A stretch of 42,032 nucleotides of DNA from Solirubrobacter taibaiensis. Its GTDB lineage: Bacteria > Actinomycetota > Thermoleophilia > Solirubrobacterales > Solirubrobacteraceae. Both the position numbers and the translations under genes were made by a program. The DNA is taken from contig JAPDDQ010000055.1 in NCBI GenBank assembly GCA_027587225.1, positions 1 to 42,032 of the forward strand. The letters run 5' to 3'. Positions 33,254 to 40,915 of this stretch are shown here, piece after piece (within the stretch, counting starts at the first letter, position 1; every line of letters starts with the position of its first letter). Under the pieces are notes generated by a model. That model was given only the letters and a program-made list of their open reading frames with translations, ran no database searches and was not told where the DNA came from.

Positions 33254-34980
33254 AGCGCTCGATCGCCACGGTCTGCCTGAGCGGCACGCTCGACGAGAAG
33301 CTCGACGCGGCGTCGTCCGCGGGCTTCGACGGGATCGAGCTGTTCGAGGCCGACCTGATCAATTCGCCGCTGTCGCCGTCCCAGGTGCGCGGGCTCGCCG
33401 AGGATCTCGGGCTGAGCATCGACCTCTACCAGCCGTTCCGGGACTTCGAGGCGATGCCGGAGCCGGACTTCCGCCGCGCCGAGGCCAAGTTCGACGTGAT
33501 GGAGGCGCTCGGCGCACCGACCATGCTCGTGTGCTCGAACGTCTCGCCGCACGCGATCGACGACGACGCGCTCGCCGCCGCGCAGCTCCACGAGCTCGCC
33601 TCCCGCGCTCACGCGCGCGGGCTCAAGATCGCGTACGAGGCGCTCGCCTGGGGCCGGCACGTGAGCGAGTACGACCACGCGTGGCGGATCGTCGAGCAAG
33701 CCGACCACCCCGCGCTCGGCACCTGCCTGGACTCGTTCCACATCCTCAGCCGCGGCACCTCGCTGGACACGATCGACGCGATCCCCGGCGAGAAGATCTT
33801 CTTCCTACAGCTCGCGGACGCGCCCTACCTGCGGATGGACGTCCTGCAGTGGAGCCGCCATTACCGCTGCTTCCCGGGCCAGGGCGCGCTCGACGTCGCC
33901 GGCTTCGTGCAGCGCGTGCTGGCCACCGGCTACAGCGGCCCACTCTCGCTCGAGGTGTTCAACGACGTCTTCCGCCAGGCCGACCCGTGCCGGACGGCGG
34001 TCGACGCCATGCGGTCCCTGATCGTGCTGCAAGACGCGCTCCCGGAACCGGCGAAGCTCGACGGCTTCGCGTTCGTGGAGCTTGCCGTGGACTCGCCCGA
34101 GACCGAGGACCTGCTGCGCGCGATGGGGTTCGCCCACGTCGGCCCGCACCGCACCAAGCCGGTGCAGCTGTTCGAGCACGGTGACATCCGCGTGGTGCTC
34201 AACCACGAGGGCAGCGATCCGGAGGTCGTCGCGATCGCCGTGGCCTCCGCGGACCCGGATGCTTCCGCCGCGCGCGCCGAGGCGCTGCTCGCGCACCGGG
34301 TCGAGCGCCGCCGCGGCACGGGCGAGGCCGACCTGACGGCGGTCGCCGCGCCCGACGGCACCGCGGTCTTCTTCTGCGGCCCGGACTGGATCAACGACTT
34401 CCTGCCCACCGGCGAGGGCGGCGGCGAAGGCGTGCCGATCGAGCGCATCGACCACATCACGCTCGCCCAGCCGTTCGAGGCCTTCGACGAGGCGGGCCTG
34501 TTCTACCGCAGCGTCTTGGACCTGCAGCCGAGCGACGCCGCCGAGTTCGCCGCGCCCGACGGGCTCGTCCGCAGCCGCGCGTACGCCTCCGGCGACGTAC
34601 GCGTCGTGCTCAACGTGCCGGCGCTCGCGAGCACGCGGGACCGCACCGAGCTCCAGCACGTCGCCTTCTCGTGCGCCGACGCCCTCGCCACGGCGCGCGC
34701 CATGCGCGAGCGCGGCGTCCCGCTGCTCGCCGTGCCCGAGAACTACTACGACGACCTGGAGGCGCGGCTCGAGATCGACACCGCGCCGCTGCGGGAGCTC
34801 GGGGTGCTCTATGACCGCACCCCCGAGGGAGAGCTCCTGCACTTCTACACGGCCCGTCTCGGCGGGCGCGTGTTCTTCGAGGTGCTCGAACGCCGTGGCG
34901 GTTACCGCGGCTACGGCGCCCTGAATTCACCTGTCCGCATGGCCGCCCAGCGCGGCGGTGTGGCGGAACCTGTCACCTAG
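33250..34980 (+). CDS. quiC1: 3-dehydroshikimate dehydratase fused to HPPD-like domain (QuiC1 type)
   Basis: This 576-residue fusion converts 3-dehydroshikimate to protocatechuate. The N-terminal TIM barrel (about 1-265) has metal ligands E130, D161, Q187 and E235 (AYEALAWG, CLDSFHI, FFLQLAD, SLEVFND). The C-terminal part (about 272-560) is two VOC units like 4-hydroxyphenylpyruvate dioxygenase, retaining the iron triad H402 (IDHITLAQP), H470 (LQHVAFSC) and E544 (FFEVLERRGGYRGYG). This fusion is known in Pseudomonas QuiC1, where the HPPD-like half has no clear reaction. The gene sits between the dehydrogenase and the permease. Protocatechuate ring-cleavage genes are not in the window. Confidence 0.93.
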   Translation: MKRSIATVCLSGTLDEKLDAASSAGFDGIELFEADLINSPLSPSQVRGLAEDLGLSIDLYQPFRDFEAMPEPDFRRAEAKFDVMEALGAPTMLVCSNVSPHAIDDDALAAAQLHELASRAHARGLKIAYEALAWGRHVSEYDHAWRIVEQADHPALGTCLDSFHILSRGTSLDTIDAIPGEKIFFLQLADAPYLRMDVLQWSRHYRCFPGQGALDVAGFVQRVLATGYSGPLSLEVFNDVFRQADPCRTAVDAMRSLIVLQDALPEPAKLDGFAFVELAVDSPETEDLLRAMGFAHVGPHRTKPVQLFEHGDIRVVLNHEGSDPEVVAIAVASADPDASAARAEALLAHRVERRRGTGEADLTAVAAPDGTAVFFCGPDWINDFLPTGEGGGEGVPIERIDHITLAQPFEAFDEAGLFYRSVLDLQPSDAAEFAAPDGLVRSRAYASGDVRVVLNVPALASTRDRTELQHVAFSCADALATARAMRERGVPLLAVPENYYDDLEARLEIDTAPLRELGVLYDRTPEGELLHFYTARLGGRVFFEVLERRGGYRGYGALNSPVRMAAQRGGVAEPVT

Positions 34981-34991
34981 GAGGAGAGACC

Positions 34992-36425
34992 ATGGAGAAG
35001 GTGCTGGAGCGAGAGCCAGTCAAGACGGGGCGGTTCGCCCGGGCAGAAGGGCGTTCGGAGGAGCGCCAGCTGCCGGACGCGCCGCCGCTGCGCAAGCTGC
35101 TCGGCCCGAGCGTGATCCTCGTCGGCGTCGGCGTGGCCAGCGGCGAGTACATCCTGTTCCCGTACATCGCGTCGCAGGCCGGGCTCGTGTTCCTGTGGGC
35201 GGCGGTCATCGGCGTCGCCGTGCAGTTCTTCATCAACATGGAGATTGAGCGCTACACGCTCGCGACGGGTGAGACCGCGATCGGTGGGTTCAAGCGGATG
35301 TGGCGGCCGTGGGGCGGCATCCTCGCCGCCGGCGCGATCCTCGCGACGATGTGGCCCGGCTGGGCGACCTCCGCCGCGACCGTGTTCACGTTCGCGGTCG
35401 GCGGCGGCGACCCGAACCTGATCGCGATCGGGATCCTGTTCACGATCGGCGTCATCCTGACCGCTTCGCCGGTGGTCTACAACACGGTCGAGAAGCTGCA
35501 GTTCATCAAGGTCGGCGCGATCCTGGTGTTCATGGTCATCGCGGTCTTCGCGGCGATCAAGGCGACCGCGTGGGAGGACTCCACCGCGGTCGTCACGAGC
35601 TTCGGCAGCTTCCCGGGCGAGATCCAGCTGGCGATCCTGGTCGGCGCGCTGGCGGCAGCCGGCGCGGGCGGCGCGAACAACCTCGTGCAGAGCAACTGGA
35701 TTCGCGACAAGGGCTTCGGGATGGGCAAGTACGTCCCGCGGATCGTCTCCCCCATCACCGGCCAGGAGGAAGCCGCGCCGGACGCCGAGCGCCTCTCCTT
35801 CCCCACCGACGAGGCGAACATGGCCCGTTGGAAGGTGTGGTGGAAGACCGCGAACGTCGAGCAGTTCGTGTCCTTCGCGTGCATTGCCACGGTCACGATC
35901 TGCGTCTTCTCGCTGCTCGCGTACTCGACCGTGTTCCAGAACCCGGACCTGCCCGAGTCCAGCGGCTTCGACTTCATCTCGCTCGAGGCCTCAGTGCTCG
36001 ACGGCGCCGTCGGGAACTGGTTCGGGACGATGTTCCTGGCCGTCGGCGCGATCTCGCTGTTCGCCGCCGCCCTGGGCATCGTGGACTACGTCTCGCGCCT
36101 CGTCGCCGACGTCCTCCATACGCGCGAGTCCAAGTGGTCCGAGTCGCGCATGTACTTCACGATCGTGTGGACGATGATCGTCTTCGGTTCCGCGATCCTG
36201 CTGTTCGGGTTCGACCAGCCGCTCGTGCTGCTCACGATCTCGACCGTCATGGGCGGCGCGATCATGACCGTCTACACGATCCTGCTGCTGATCACGAACC
36301 GGCGCTACCTGCCGGATGCGATCCAGCTCGGCGGCTACCGGCGCGTGATCCTCGTGGCGTCCGTGCTGCTGCTCGGCACGTGCACCGTGATCGTCGCCCT
36401 GAACGAGGCGAAGAAGCTCCTTTAG
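34992..36425 (+). CDS. Nramp-related permease lacking canonical metal motifs
   Basis: This 477-residue transporter with about 11-12 segments has the LeuT/Nramp fold pattern. The first segment reads GPSVILVGVGVASGEYILFP, where Nramps have DPGN. The sixth reads AAGAGGANNLVQSNWIRDKG, where Nramps have MPH. The residues that bind manganese or iron in Nramp are thus absent. A strong AGGAGGAG lies upstream of ATG 34992, eleven bases after the dehydratase gene. Its place as third gene of the shikimate/quinate operon suggests it imports the organic acid substrate rather than a metal (inference). It ends in a TTAG overlap with AIM24. Confidence 0.85.
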   Translation: MEKVLEREPVKTGRFARAEGRSEERQLPDAPPLRKLLGPSVILVGVGVASGEYILFPYIASQAGLVFLWAAVIGVAVQFFINMEIERYTLATGETAIGGFKRMWRPWGGILAAGAILATMWPGWATSAATVFTFAVGGGDPNLIAIGILFTIGVILTASPVVYNTVEKLQFIKVGAILVFMVIAVFAAIKATAWEDSTAVVTSFGSFPGEIQLAILVGALAAAGAGGANNLVQSNWIRDKGFGMGKYVPRIVSPITGQEEAAPDAERLSFPTDEANMARWKVWWKTANVEQFVSFACIATVTICVFSLLAYSTVFQNPDLPESSGFDFISLEASVLDGAVGNWFGTMFLAVGAISLFAAALGIVDYVSRLVADVLHTRESKWSESRMYFTIVWTMIVFGSAILLFGFDQPLVLLTISTVMGGAIMTVYTILLLITNRRYLPDAIQLGGYRRVILVASVLLLGTCTVIVALNEAKKLL

Positions 36426-37087
36426 CGCGCCGCGACGACCTGACGTCCCTCGGAGGGCTGGACGAGCACCCAGCCCTCCCCGGACATCGCCAGCTGGACG
36501 CTCTCGCCCGAGCCCATGCCGATCAGCGACTTGGCCTGGACGTCGGTCTTGAGGTCCGACCGTACGCCGCTGGACCAGGCGATCGCCGCCTGCGGGTCCA
36601 CGAACGTCGGCGCCTCGGCGACGTTGAGCCGGAGCGGCTCACCGTCGGAGACGAGCGCCACCAGTCCGGTGCCGCGCATCTGGACGTTGAACAGGCCACC
36701 GGCGAGCACGCCGGAAGCGCCGCCCTTGATCTTCGTGATGTCCCACTCGATCCCGGCCTCGAAGGCGAGGATGTTCTCGCCGCTGACGGTCAGCGAATCG
36801 TTCTTGAGGCTCAGCACGTGGACGAGCATCGCGTCCTTGGCGAGGAACAACTCGCCCGAGCCCGTGGCCTCCATGAGGCGGAGGCTCTCACCGGTGGCGG
36901 CTTTCTTGAGCAGCCGCCCGAGTCCACCGCCCTTGTGCTCGAAGTGCACGTCGCCCTGGTAGGCGACCATCGACCCGTTGCGCGCCATCACGTTCGTCGC
37001 CGACAGCTCGATCTTCAGCAGGCGCGGGTTCTGCAGTGTGAACGCCTCGCCCGTCTCGACTTCTGCGTACTGGTCCAGTTCGCTCAT
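36422..37087 (-). CDS. AIM24-family protein
   Basis: This 221-residue protein of the AIM24/TRAP-like beta-helix family (DUF124) has glycine-spaced strands such as NGSMVAYQGDVHFEHKGGG, GSGELFLAKDAMLVHVL and GTGLVALVSDGEPLRL. The molecular role in bacteria is not established. ATG 37087 overlaps the exporter stop (ATGA), so the two are co-translated. No signal peptide is seen. Confidence 0.9.
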   Translation of the reverse strand: MSELDQYAEVETGEAFTLQNPRLLKIELSATNVMARNGSMVAYQGDVHFEHKGGGLGRLLKKAATGESLRLMEATGSGELFLAKDAMLVHVLSLKNDSLTVSGENILAFEAGIEWDITKIKGGASGVLAGGLFNVQMRGTGLVALVSDGEPLRLNVAEAPTFVDPQAAIAWSSGVRSDLKTDVQAKSLIGMGSGESVQLAMSGEGWVLVQPSEGRQVVAAR

Positions 37088-38484
37088 GCGGCCGAGGGTA
37101 GTGCGGCCGCGCGCGTGCGCCCGGGAATGAGCAAGACCGACGCCGCGGCGACCAGCGCGCCGACCGCGCTGAGCACGAACGCGAGCGTGAAGCCCGAGTC
37201 CGCGACGCCCGTGGCGATCACGTGCGAGGCGATGATCACGCCCGCGACCTGCGCGCCGATGGCCGAGCCGATGTTGCGGATGATCGTGTTCACGCCCGTG
37301 GCCTCGCCGGTCTCCTTCGAGTCGACGGCGTTCACGATCAGGTTCGGGATCGACGCGAAGGCCATGCCGACACCGGCGAACAGCAGGGCGCACCAGACGA
37401 TCACGATCGCGGGCGAGCCGTGCGCGAAGGCCATGCCCAGCAGCGCGCCGCCGACGATCAGGCAGCCGACCAAGAACGGCGGCTTGGAGCCGAACCGCTC
37501 GCCCGCCTTGCCCACGAACGGGGCGATCAGCAGCGAGAGGAGGCTGCCCGGCGCGAGCAGCAGGCCGGCCTGCGTGGCGCTCAGGCCGAAGCCCGCGCCC
37601 TCGCCGCCGTCGGGCAGCTGAGCCAGCTGGGGCACGAGCACGAACGTCGCGATCATCGCCGAGCCGATCAGCAGCGTCGAGATGTTCGTGGTGAGCACGG
37701 GGCGCCGGGCCAGCGTCTTCATGTTCACCAGCGGCGCCTTGTGCCGCGCCTCGAAGACGCCGAACAAGATGAGCACGATCAGGCCGGCGGCGATCAGGCC
37801 GATGGTCTCCGGCGAGCCCCAACCCCAGCTGGCGCCGCGTGAGATCGCGACCAGCAGCGCGGTGAGGCCGACGGCGAGGATGCCGGCGCCGACGAAGTCC
37901 ACGCGGCCGGGCGTGCGGATGGGCGATTCAGGGACGAACTTGATCGTCGTGATCGTGGCGAGGACGCCCATGATCGCGGCGACCCAGAAGATCCAGTGGT
38001 AGCCCGGGCCGTCGGTGAGCACACCGCCGAGCGGGAGGCCGACGCCGGAGCCGATCGCGGAGATCGCGCCGAGGAGGGCGATGCCGGTCGGCACCTTGTT
38101 GGCCGGGAACTCGTCGCGGATGATCCCGAAGCTCAGGGGGAACACGCCGCCGCCCAGGCCCTGGAGACCGCGGCCGACGATCATCAGCCCGAGCGAGTCC
38201 GAGAGGGCGCAGACCACCGAGCCGACCGCGAACGCCGCCAGCGAGACGGCCAGCAGGCGCTCCTTGCCGAACATGTCGCCGAGCTTGCCGAAGATCGGGG
38301 TCGCGATCGAAGCGACCAGCAGGTACGCCGTGACCATCCAGGCGATCCCGCTGGCGGACGCGCCGAGCTCCTTCTGCATCTCGCCCAGCGCCGGGATGAC
38401 CGTCGTCTGAGCGAGCACGAAGCCGAGCGTGCCGACGCCGAGGATGGCGAGTGTGCGATTCGGTGATTGGCGGTCTTCGTTCAT
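37084..38484 (-). CDS. MFS multidrug exporter (DHA2-like)
   Basis: This 466-residue transporter with about 14 segments has the first-segment block QTTVIPALGEMQKELGASAS, motif A GKLGDMFGKERLL, motif C-type SGVGLPLGGVLTDG in segment 5 and an extended RHKAPLVNMKTL loop before the second half. Proton-driven drug efflux is likely. It is divergent from a TetR gene across 66 bp that carry a long inverted repeat, the classic exporter-repressor layout. It is first in an operon with AIM24. Confidence 0.92.
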   Translation of the reverse strand: MNEDRQSPNRTLAILGVGTLGFVLAQTTVIPALGEMQKELGASASGIAWMVTAYLLVASIATPIFGKLGDMFGKERLLAVSLAAFAVGSVVCALSDSLGLMIVGRGLQGLGGGVFPLSFGIIRDEFPANKVPTGIALLGAISAIGSGVGLPLGGVLTDGPGYHWIFWVAAIMGVLATITTIKFVPESPIRTPGRVDFVGAGILAVGLTALLVAISRGASWGWGSPETIGLIAAGLIVLILFGVFEARHKAPLVNMKTLARRPVLTTNISTLLIGSAMIATFVLVPQLAQLPDGGEGAGFGLSATQAGLLLAPGSLLSLLIAPFVGKAGERFGSKPPFLVGCLIVGGALLGMAFAHGSPAIVIVWCALLFAGVGMAFASIPNLIVNAVDSKETGEATGVNTIIRNIGSAIGAQVAGVIIASHVIATGVADSGFTLAFVLSAVGALVAAASVLLIPGRTRAAALPSAA

Positions 38485-38498
38485 CTGACCCTCAGTTG

Positions 38499-38562
38499 CG
38501 AAGTCGGTACTGCGTTTCTGGCGACCGCGGTAAGGTAGCAGGGAAACGCAGTGTCAACTTCG
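38499..38562. promoter_or_regulatory. Paired inverted repeats, candidate TetR operators
   Basis: The 20-bp arm at 38499-38518 and the 20-bp arm at 38543-38562 are inverted copies with 17 of 20 matches, including a perfect 10-bp core (ACTGCGTTTC and GAAACGCAGT), separated by 24 bp. The left arm lies before the exporter gene. The right arm covers the GTG start of the TetR gene, so binding there would silence the repressor itself. Confidence 0.65.
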
Positions 38563-39081
38563 GATACATCCCCACGGCGTCGCGACGCCGCCCGCAACCG
38601 CGAGCGGCTGCTCGAAGCTGCCGCCGTGGCCTTCCGGGAGGAGGGTCTGGGCGCGAGCGTCAACCACATCGCGGCCGACGCGGGGTTGAACGTGGCCACG
38701 CTCTACCGCCACTTCCCGACCAAGGACGACCTCGTCGCGGCCCTGCTGGACGAGCTGCTCGAACCGCTCGCACGGGCTCGCGACGCGGCGCTGGACAGCG
38801 ACGACGTGCTCGCCACGTTCATCCATGAGGCGGCGCGCCAGCAGCGTGCGCACCACGGCCTGGTCGACGCGCTGCGGCGGGACCCGGCGGTCGCCGGCGC
38901 GCTCTCACGCCTGCGCGAACCGGCGCTGGCGATCGTGGAGCCGATCGTCGAACGTGCGCACGCCGACGGGGAGTTGCGGAAGGACTTCGACGCCTTCGAC
39001 CTGCTGTTGACGCTGCGCATGGTCGCTTCCGCGCTGACCGACCGTCACGTCGACGTGGTCCTGCGCGGCCTGCGACCCTAG
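38551..39081 (+). CDS. TetR-family repressor of the adjacent exporter
   Basis: This 176-residue regulator has a TetR helix-turn-helix at about 12-58 (RERLLEAAAVAFREEGLGAS, then NHIAADAGLNVATLYRHFPT). A short C-terminal effector domain of the type found in drug-exporter repressors follows. GTG 38551 is the first start before the basic arm SPRRRDAARN, and its codon lies inside an operator-like repeat. Control of the divergent exporter is inferred from layout. Confidence 0.9.
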   Translation: MSTSDTSPRRRDAARNRERLLEAAAVAFREEGLGASVNHIAADAGLNVATLYRHFPTKDDLVAALLDELLEPLARARDAALDSDDVLATFIHEAARQQRAHHGLVDALRRDPAVAGALSRLREPALAIVEPIVERAHADGELRKDFDAFDLLLTLRMVASALTDRHVDVVLRGLRP

Positions 39082-39087
39082 GTCGTT

Positions 39088-39444
39088 GTGAACGCCGATC
39101 TTCGCCGCTCCCTCTTGGAGCTCCACCGCCAGCTGCTCGAGACGCAGCGCCGCCAGGTTGAACGCATCAACGGCCGGATGAGCCCCGGCGAGCTACTGCA
39201 GGCCGCAACCCAGGACCTGCGCTTCAGCTGGATCAACGAGCTGTTCGAACCGATCGCCGCACTCGACGCCGCGATCTCGGATGACGACGAGCCCGCCGCG
39301 GAGGCCGCGGTCGAGCGCATCCGGGCGTTGCTCGTCGAGCCCGACCCCGAGGGGTCGTTCGGACGCCGCTACCTGCAGGTGATGCAGGACGAGCCCGGCG
39401 TGGTGCTCGTCCACCGCGACGTCACCGCCGCACTCAGCCCTTGA
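39088..39444 (+). CDS. Conserved hypothetical helical protein
   Basis: This 118-residue soluble, mostly helical protein has LRRSLLELHRQLLETQRRQV, MSPGELLQAATQDLRFSWIN and ELFEPIAALDAAI. Similar small proteins with the PGELLQ and F-W pattern are widespread in bacteria and have no assigned function. GTG 39088 lies 6 bp after the TetR stop, so co-transcription with the repressor is likely. It overlaps the convergent Lrp gene by 11 bp. Confidence 0.72.
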   Translation: MNADLRRSLLELHRQLLETQRRQVERINGRMSPGELLQAATQDLRFSWINELFEPIAALDAAISDDDEPAAEAAVERIRALLVEPDPEGSFGRRYLQVMQDEPGVVLVHRDVTAALSP

Positions 39445-39868
39445 CCAGCTTCATCGTGAACTGAGACGTGACGCGGCCGATGCCGGGCAGCTCGGCCAGC
39501 TTCGCCATGTAGAACGCCTCGTAGGCCTCGACGTCCGCGACCGCGACCCGCATCAGGTAGTCGGGGACGCCGAACAGGCGCCGGCACTGCACCACCTCGT
39601 CCATGTCCGCGATCCGCGCCTCGATCGTCTCGACCGTCGCGCGGTCCTTGTGCGTGAGCTCGACCATCACCTCCACCTCGAAGCCCTTGCCGAGCGCGGC
39701 GGGGTCGATGTCGGCGCGGTAGCCGCGAATGGTTCCGGCCTTCTCGAGCGCGCGCACGCGCCGCAGGCAGGCCGAGGGCGAGAGGCTCACGCGGTCGGCG
39801 AGGTCGACGTTCGCGAGGCTGGAGTCCTTCGCCAGGTGGTCGAGAATTGCGCGATCGACGCGATCCAC
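39434..39868 (-). CDS. Lrp/AsnC-family regulator
   Basis: This 144-residue protein has an N-terminal AsnC-type helix-turn-helix (AILDHLAKDSSLANVDLADR, then VSLSPSACLRRVRALEKAG) and a C-terminal RAM ligand domain of about 65-140 (DMDEVVQCRRLFGVPDYLM). GTG 39868 is chosen because it begins VDRVDRAIL as in homologues; TTG 39889 is an alternative. It is divergent from azlCD, the usual layout for an amino-acid-responsive activator of branched-chain amino acid export. Confidence 0.9.
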   Translation of the reverse strand: MDRVDRAILDHLAKDSSLANVDLADRVSLSPSACLRRVRALEKAGTIRGYRADIDPAALGKGFEVEVMVELTHKDRATVETIEARIADMDEVVQCRRLFGVPDYLMRVAVADVEAYEAFYMAKLAELPGIGRVTSQFTMKLVKG

Positions 39869-39879
39869 GCGTTGATCTT

Positions 39880-39915
39880 GCCATACCAAGGGCTGACGTG
39901 GCCATATTCGCCATC
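39880..39915. promoter_or_regulatory. Phased GCCATA direct repeats between lrp and azlC
   Basis: GCCATA occurs at 39880-39885 and 39901-39906, exactly 21 bp (two helical turns) apart, with a near copy GCCATC at 39910-39915. Same-face spacing suits an Lrp-type multimer. With only short motifs, this is suggestive only. Confidence 0.35.
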
Positions 39916-39938
39916 GTGCGTCACCGAAGCGCGCGAGA

Positions 39939-40601
39939 ATGTCACTCGTGCTGGATCGACTCACCCGTGACTCGCTCTCCATCGGCCTCGCGACCGGCGT
40001 GTACGCCGTGTCGTTCGGCGTGCTGTCGGTGGCGGCGGGTTTCAGCGTGGCGCAGACGTGCGTGATGTCGCTCGTGTGCTTCACGGGCGCTTCGCAGATC
40101 ATGTTCGTGTCCGTGATCGGCGCGGGCGGGAGCGCGGCCGCCGCGCTGCCGCCGGCCGTGCTGCTGGCCGCGCGCAACGGCATCTACGCACTCTCGCTCG
40201 GCGCCGTCCTGCGCCGCGCGGGCTGGCGGCGGGCGCTGGACGCACACCTGGTCATCGACGAGTCGACGGCGATGGCGCATGCCCAACGCGAGCCCGCCGA
40301 GCGACGGCGCGGGTTCTTGCTCACGGCGCTCGCGATCTTCGCGTGCTGGAACGTCGGGACACTGGCGGGCGCGCTCGCCGGTGACGTGGTCGGGGCGCCC
40401 GAGGCGTACGGGCTCGACGCGATCTTCCCCGCCGTGTTCTTGGCGCTGCTGGTGCCGCAGGTGCGCTCGCGCCAAGTGTTGGCGGCGGCGCTGGCGGGCG
40501 CGGCGATCGCGTTGGTCTTGCTGCCCGCGGCACCCGCGGGTGTGCCGGTGATGGCGTCCGCCCTCGCCGCCTTACCGCTGGTGCTGAGGCGGCGCGCGTG
40601 A
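39939..40601 (+). CDS. azlC: AzlC-family amino acid exporter, large subunit
   Basis: This 220-residue membrane protein matches AzlC/BrnF: SIGLATGVYAVSFGVLSVAA in segment 1, the VMSLVCFTGASQIMFVSVIG block, and LAARNGIYALSLGAVLRR. It also has HLVIDESTAMA, where the family usually has a D-E-x-A segment. With AzlD it exports branched-chain amino acids or analogues. GTGA (40598-40601) joins it to azlD. Confidence 0.93.
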   Translation: MSLVLDRLTRDSLSIGLATGVYAVSFGVLSVAAGFSVAQTCVMSLVCFTGASQIMFVSVIGAGGSAAAALPPAVLLAARNGIYALSLGAVLRRAGWRRALDAHLVIDESTAMAHAQREPAERRRGFLLTALAIFACWNVGTLAGALAGDVVGAPEAYGLDAIFPAVFLALLVPQVRSRQVLAAALAGAAIALVLLPAAPAGVPVMASALAALPLVLRRRA

Positions 40602-40903
40602 GCTGGGCGGCGGTGCTCGCTCTGTGCGGGGCGGCGTACGCGCTCAAGGCGGCCGGGGCCGTAGCGGCGAGCCGGGCACCGGACGGTGGCGCGATGACCG
40701 CGCGGCTCGAGGTGCTCGTGGTGCCGGTGATCGCGGGGCTGATCGCGGTGCAGACGTTCGGGGACGGGAAGGCGCTCGTGCTCGACGGGCGCGCGCCCGC
40801 CCTGGTCGTCGCCGCGGTGTTGATCTGGCGAAAGGTCCCGCTCCTGCTCGTGGCGGCCGCGGCGGGCGGCACGGCCGCCCTCCTGCACGCGGTCGGTGCC
40901 TAA
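40598..40903 (+). CDS. azlD: AzlD-family amino acid exporter, small subunit
   Basis: This 101-residue protein with three to four membrane segments (AAVLALCGAAYALKAAGAV, ARLEVLVVPVIAGLIAVQTF, RAPALVVAAVLIWRKVPLLL) is typical of AzlD/BrnE. It is translationally coupled to azlC by a GTGA overlap and needed as its partner. It ends 12 bp before the GAF-GGDEF gene, which may be co-transcribed. Confidence 0.9.
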   Translation: MSWAAVLALCGAAYALKAAGAVAASRAPDGGAMTARLEVLVVPVIAGLIAVQTFGDGKALVLDGRAPALVVAAVLIWRKVPLLLVAAAAGGTAALLHAVGA

Positions 40904-40915
40904 GCTTCGAGGGCG

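Noticed and set aside
34992..36425. Ordinary manganese/iron Nramp transporter
   Set aside because: The DPGN and MPH metal motifs are absent and the gene sits in a carbon-catabolism operon.
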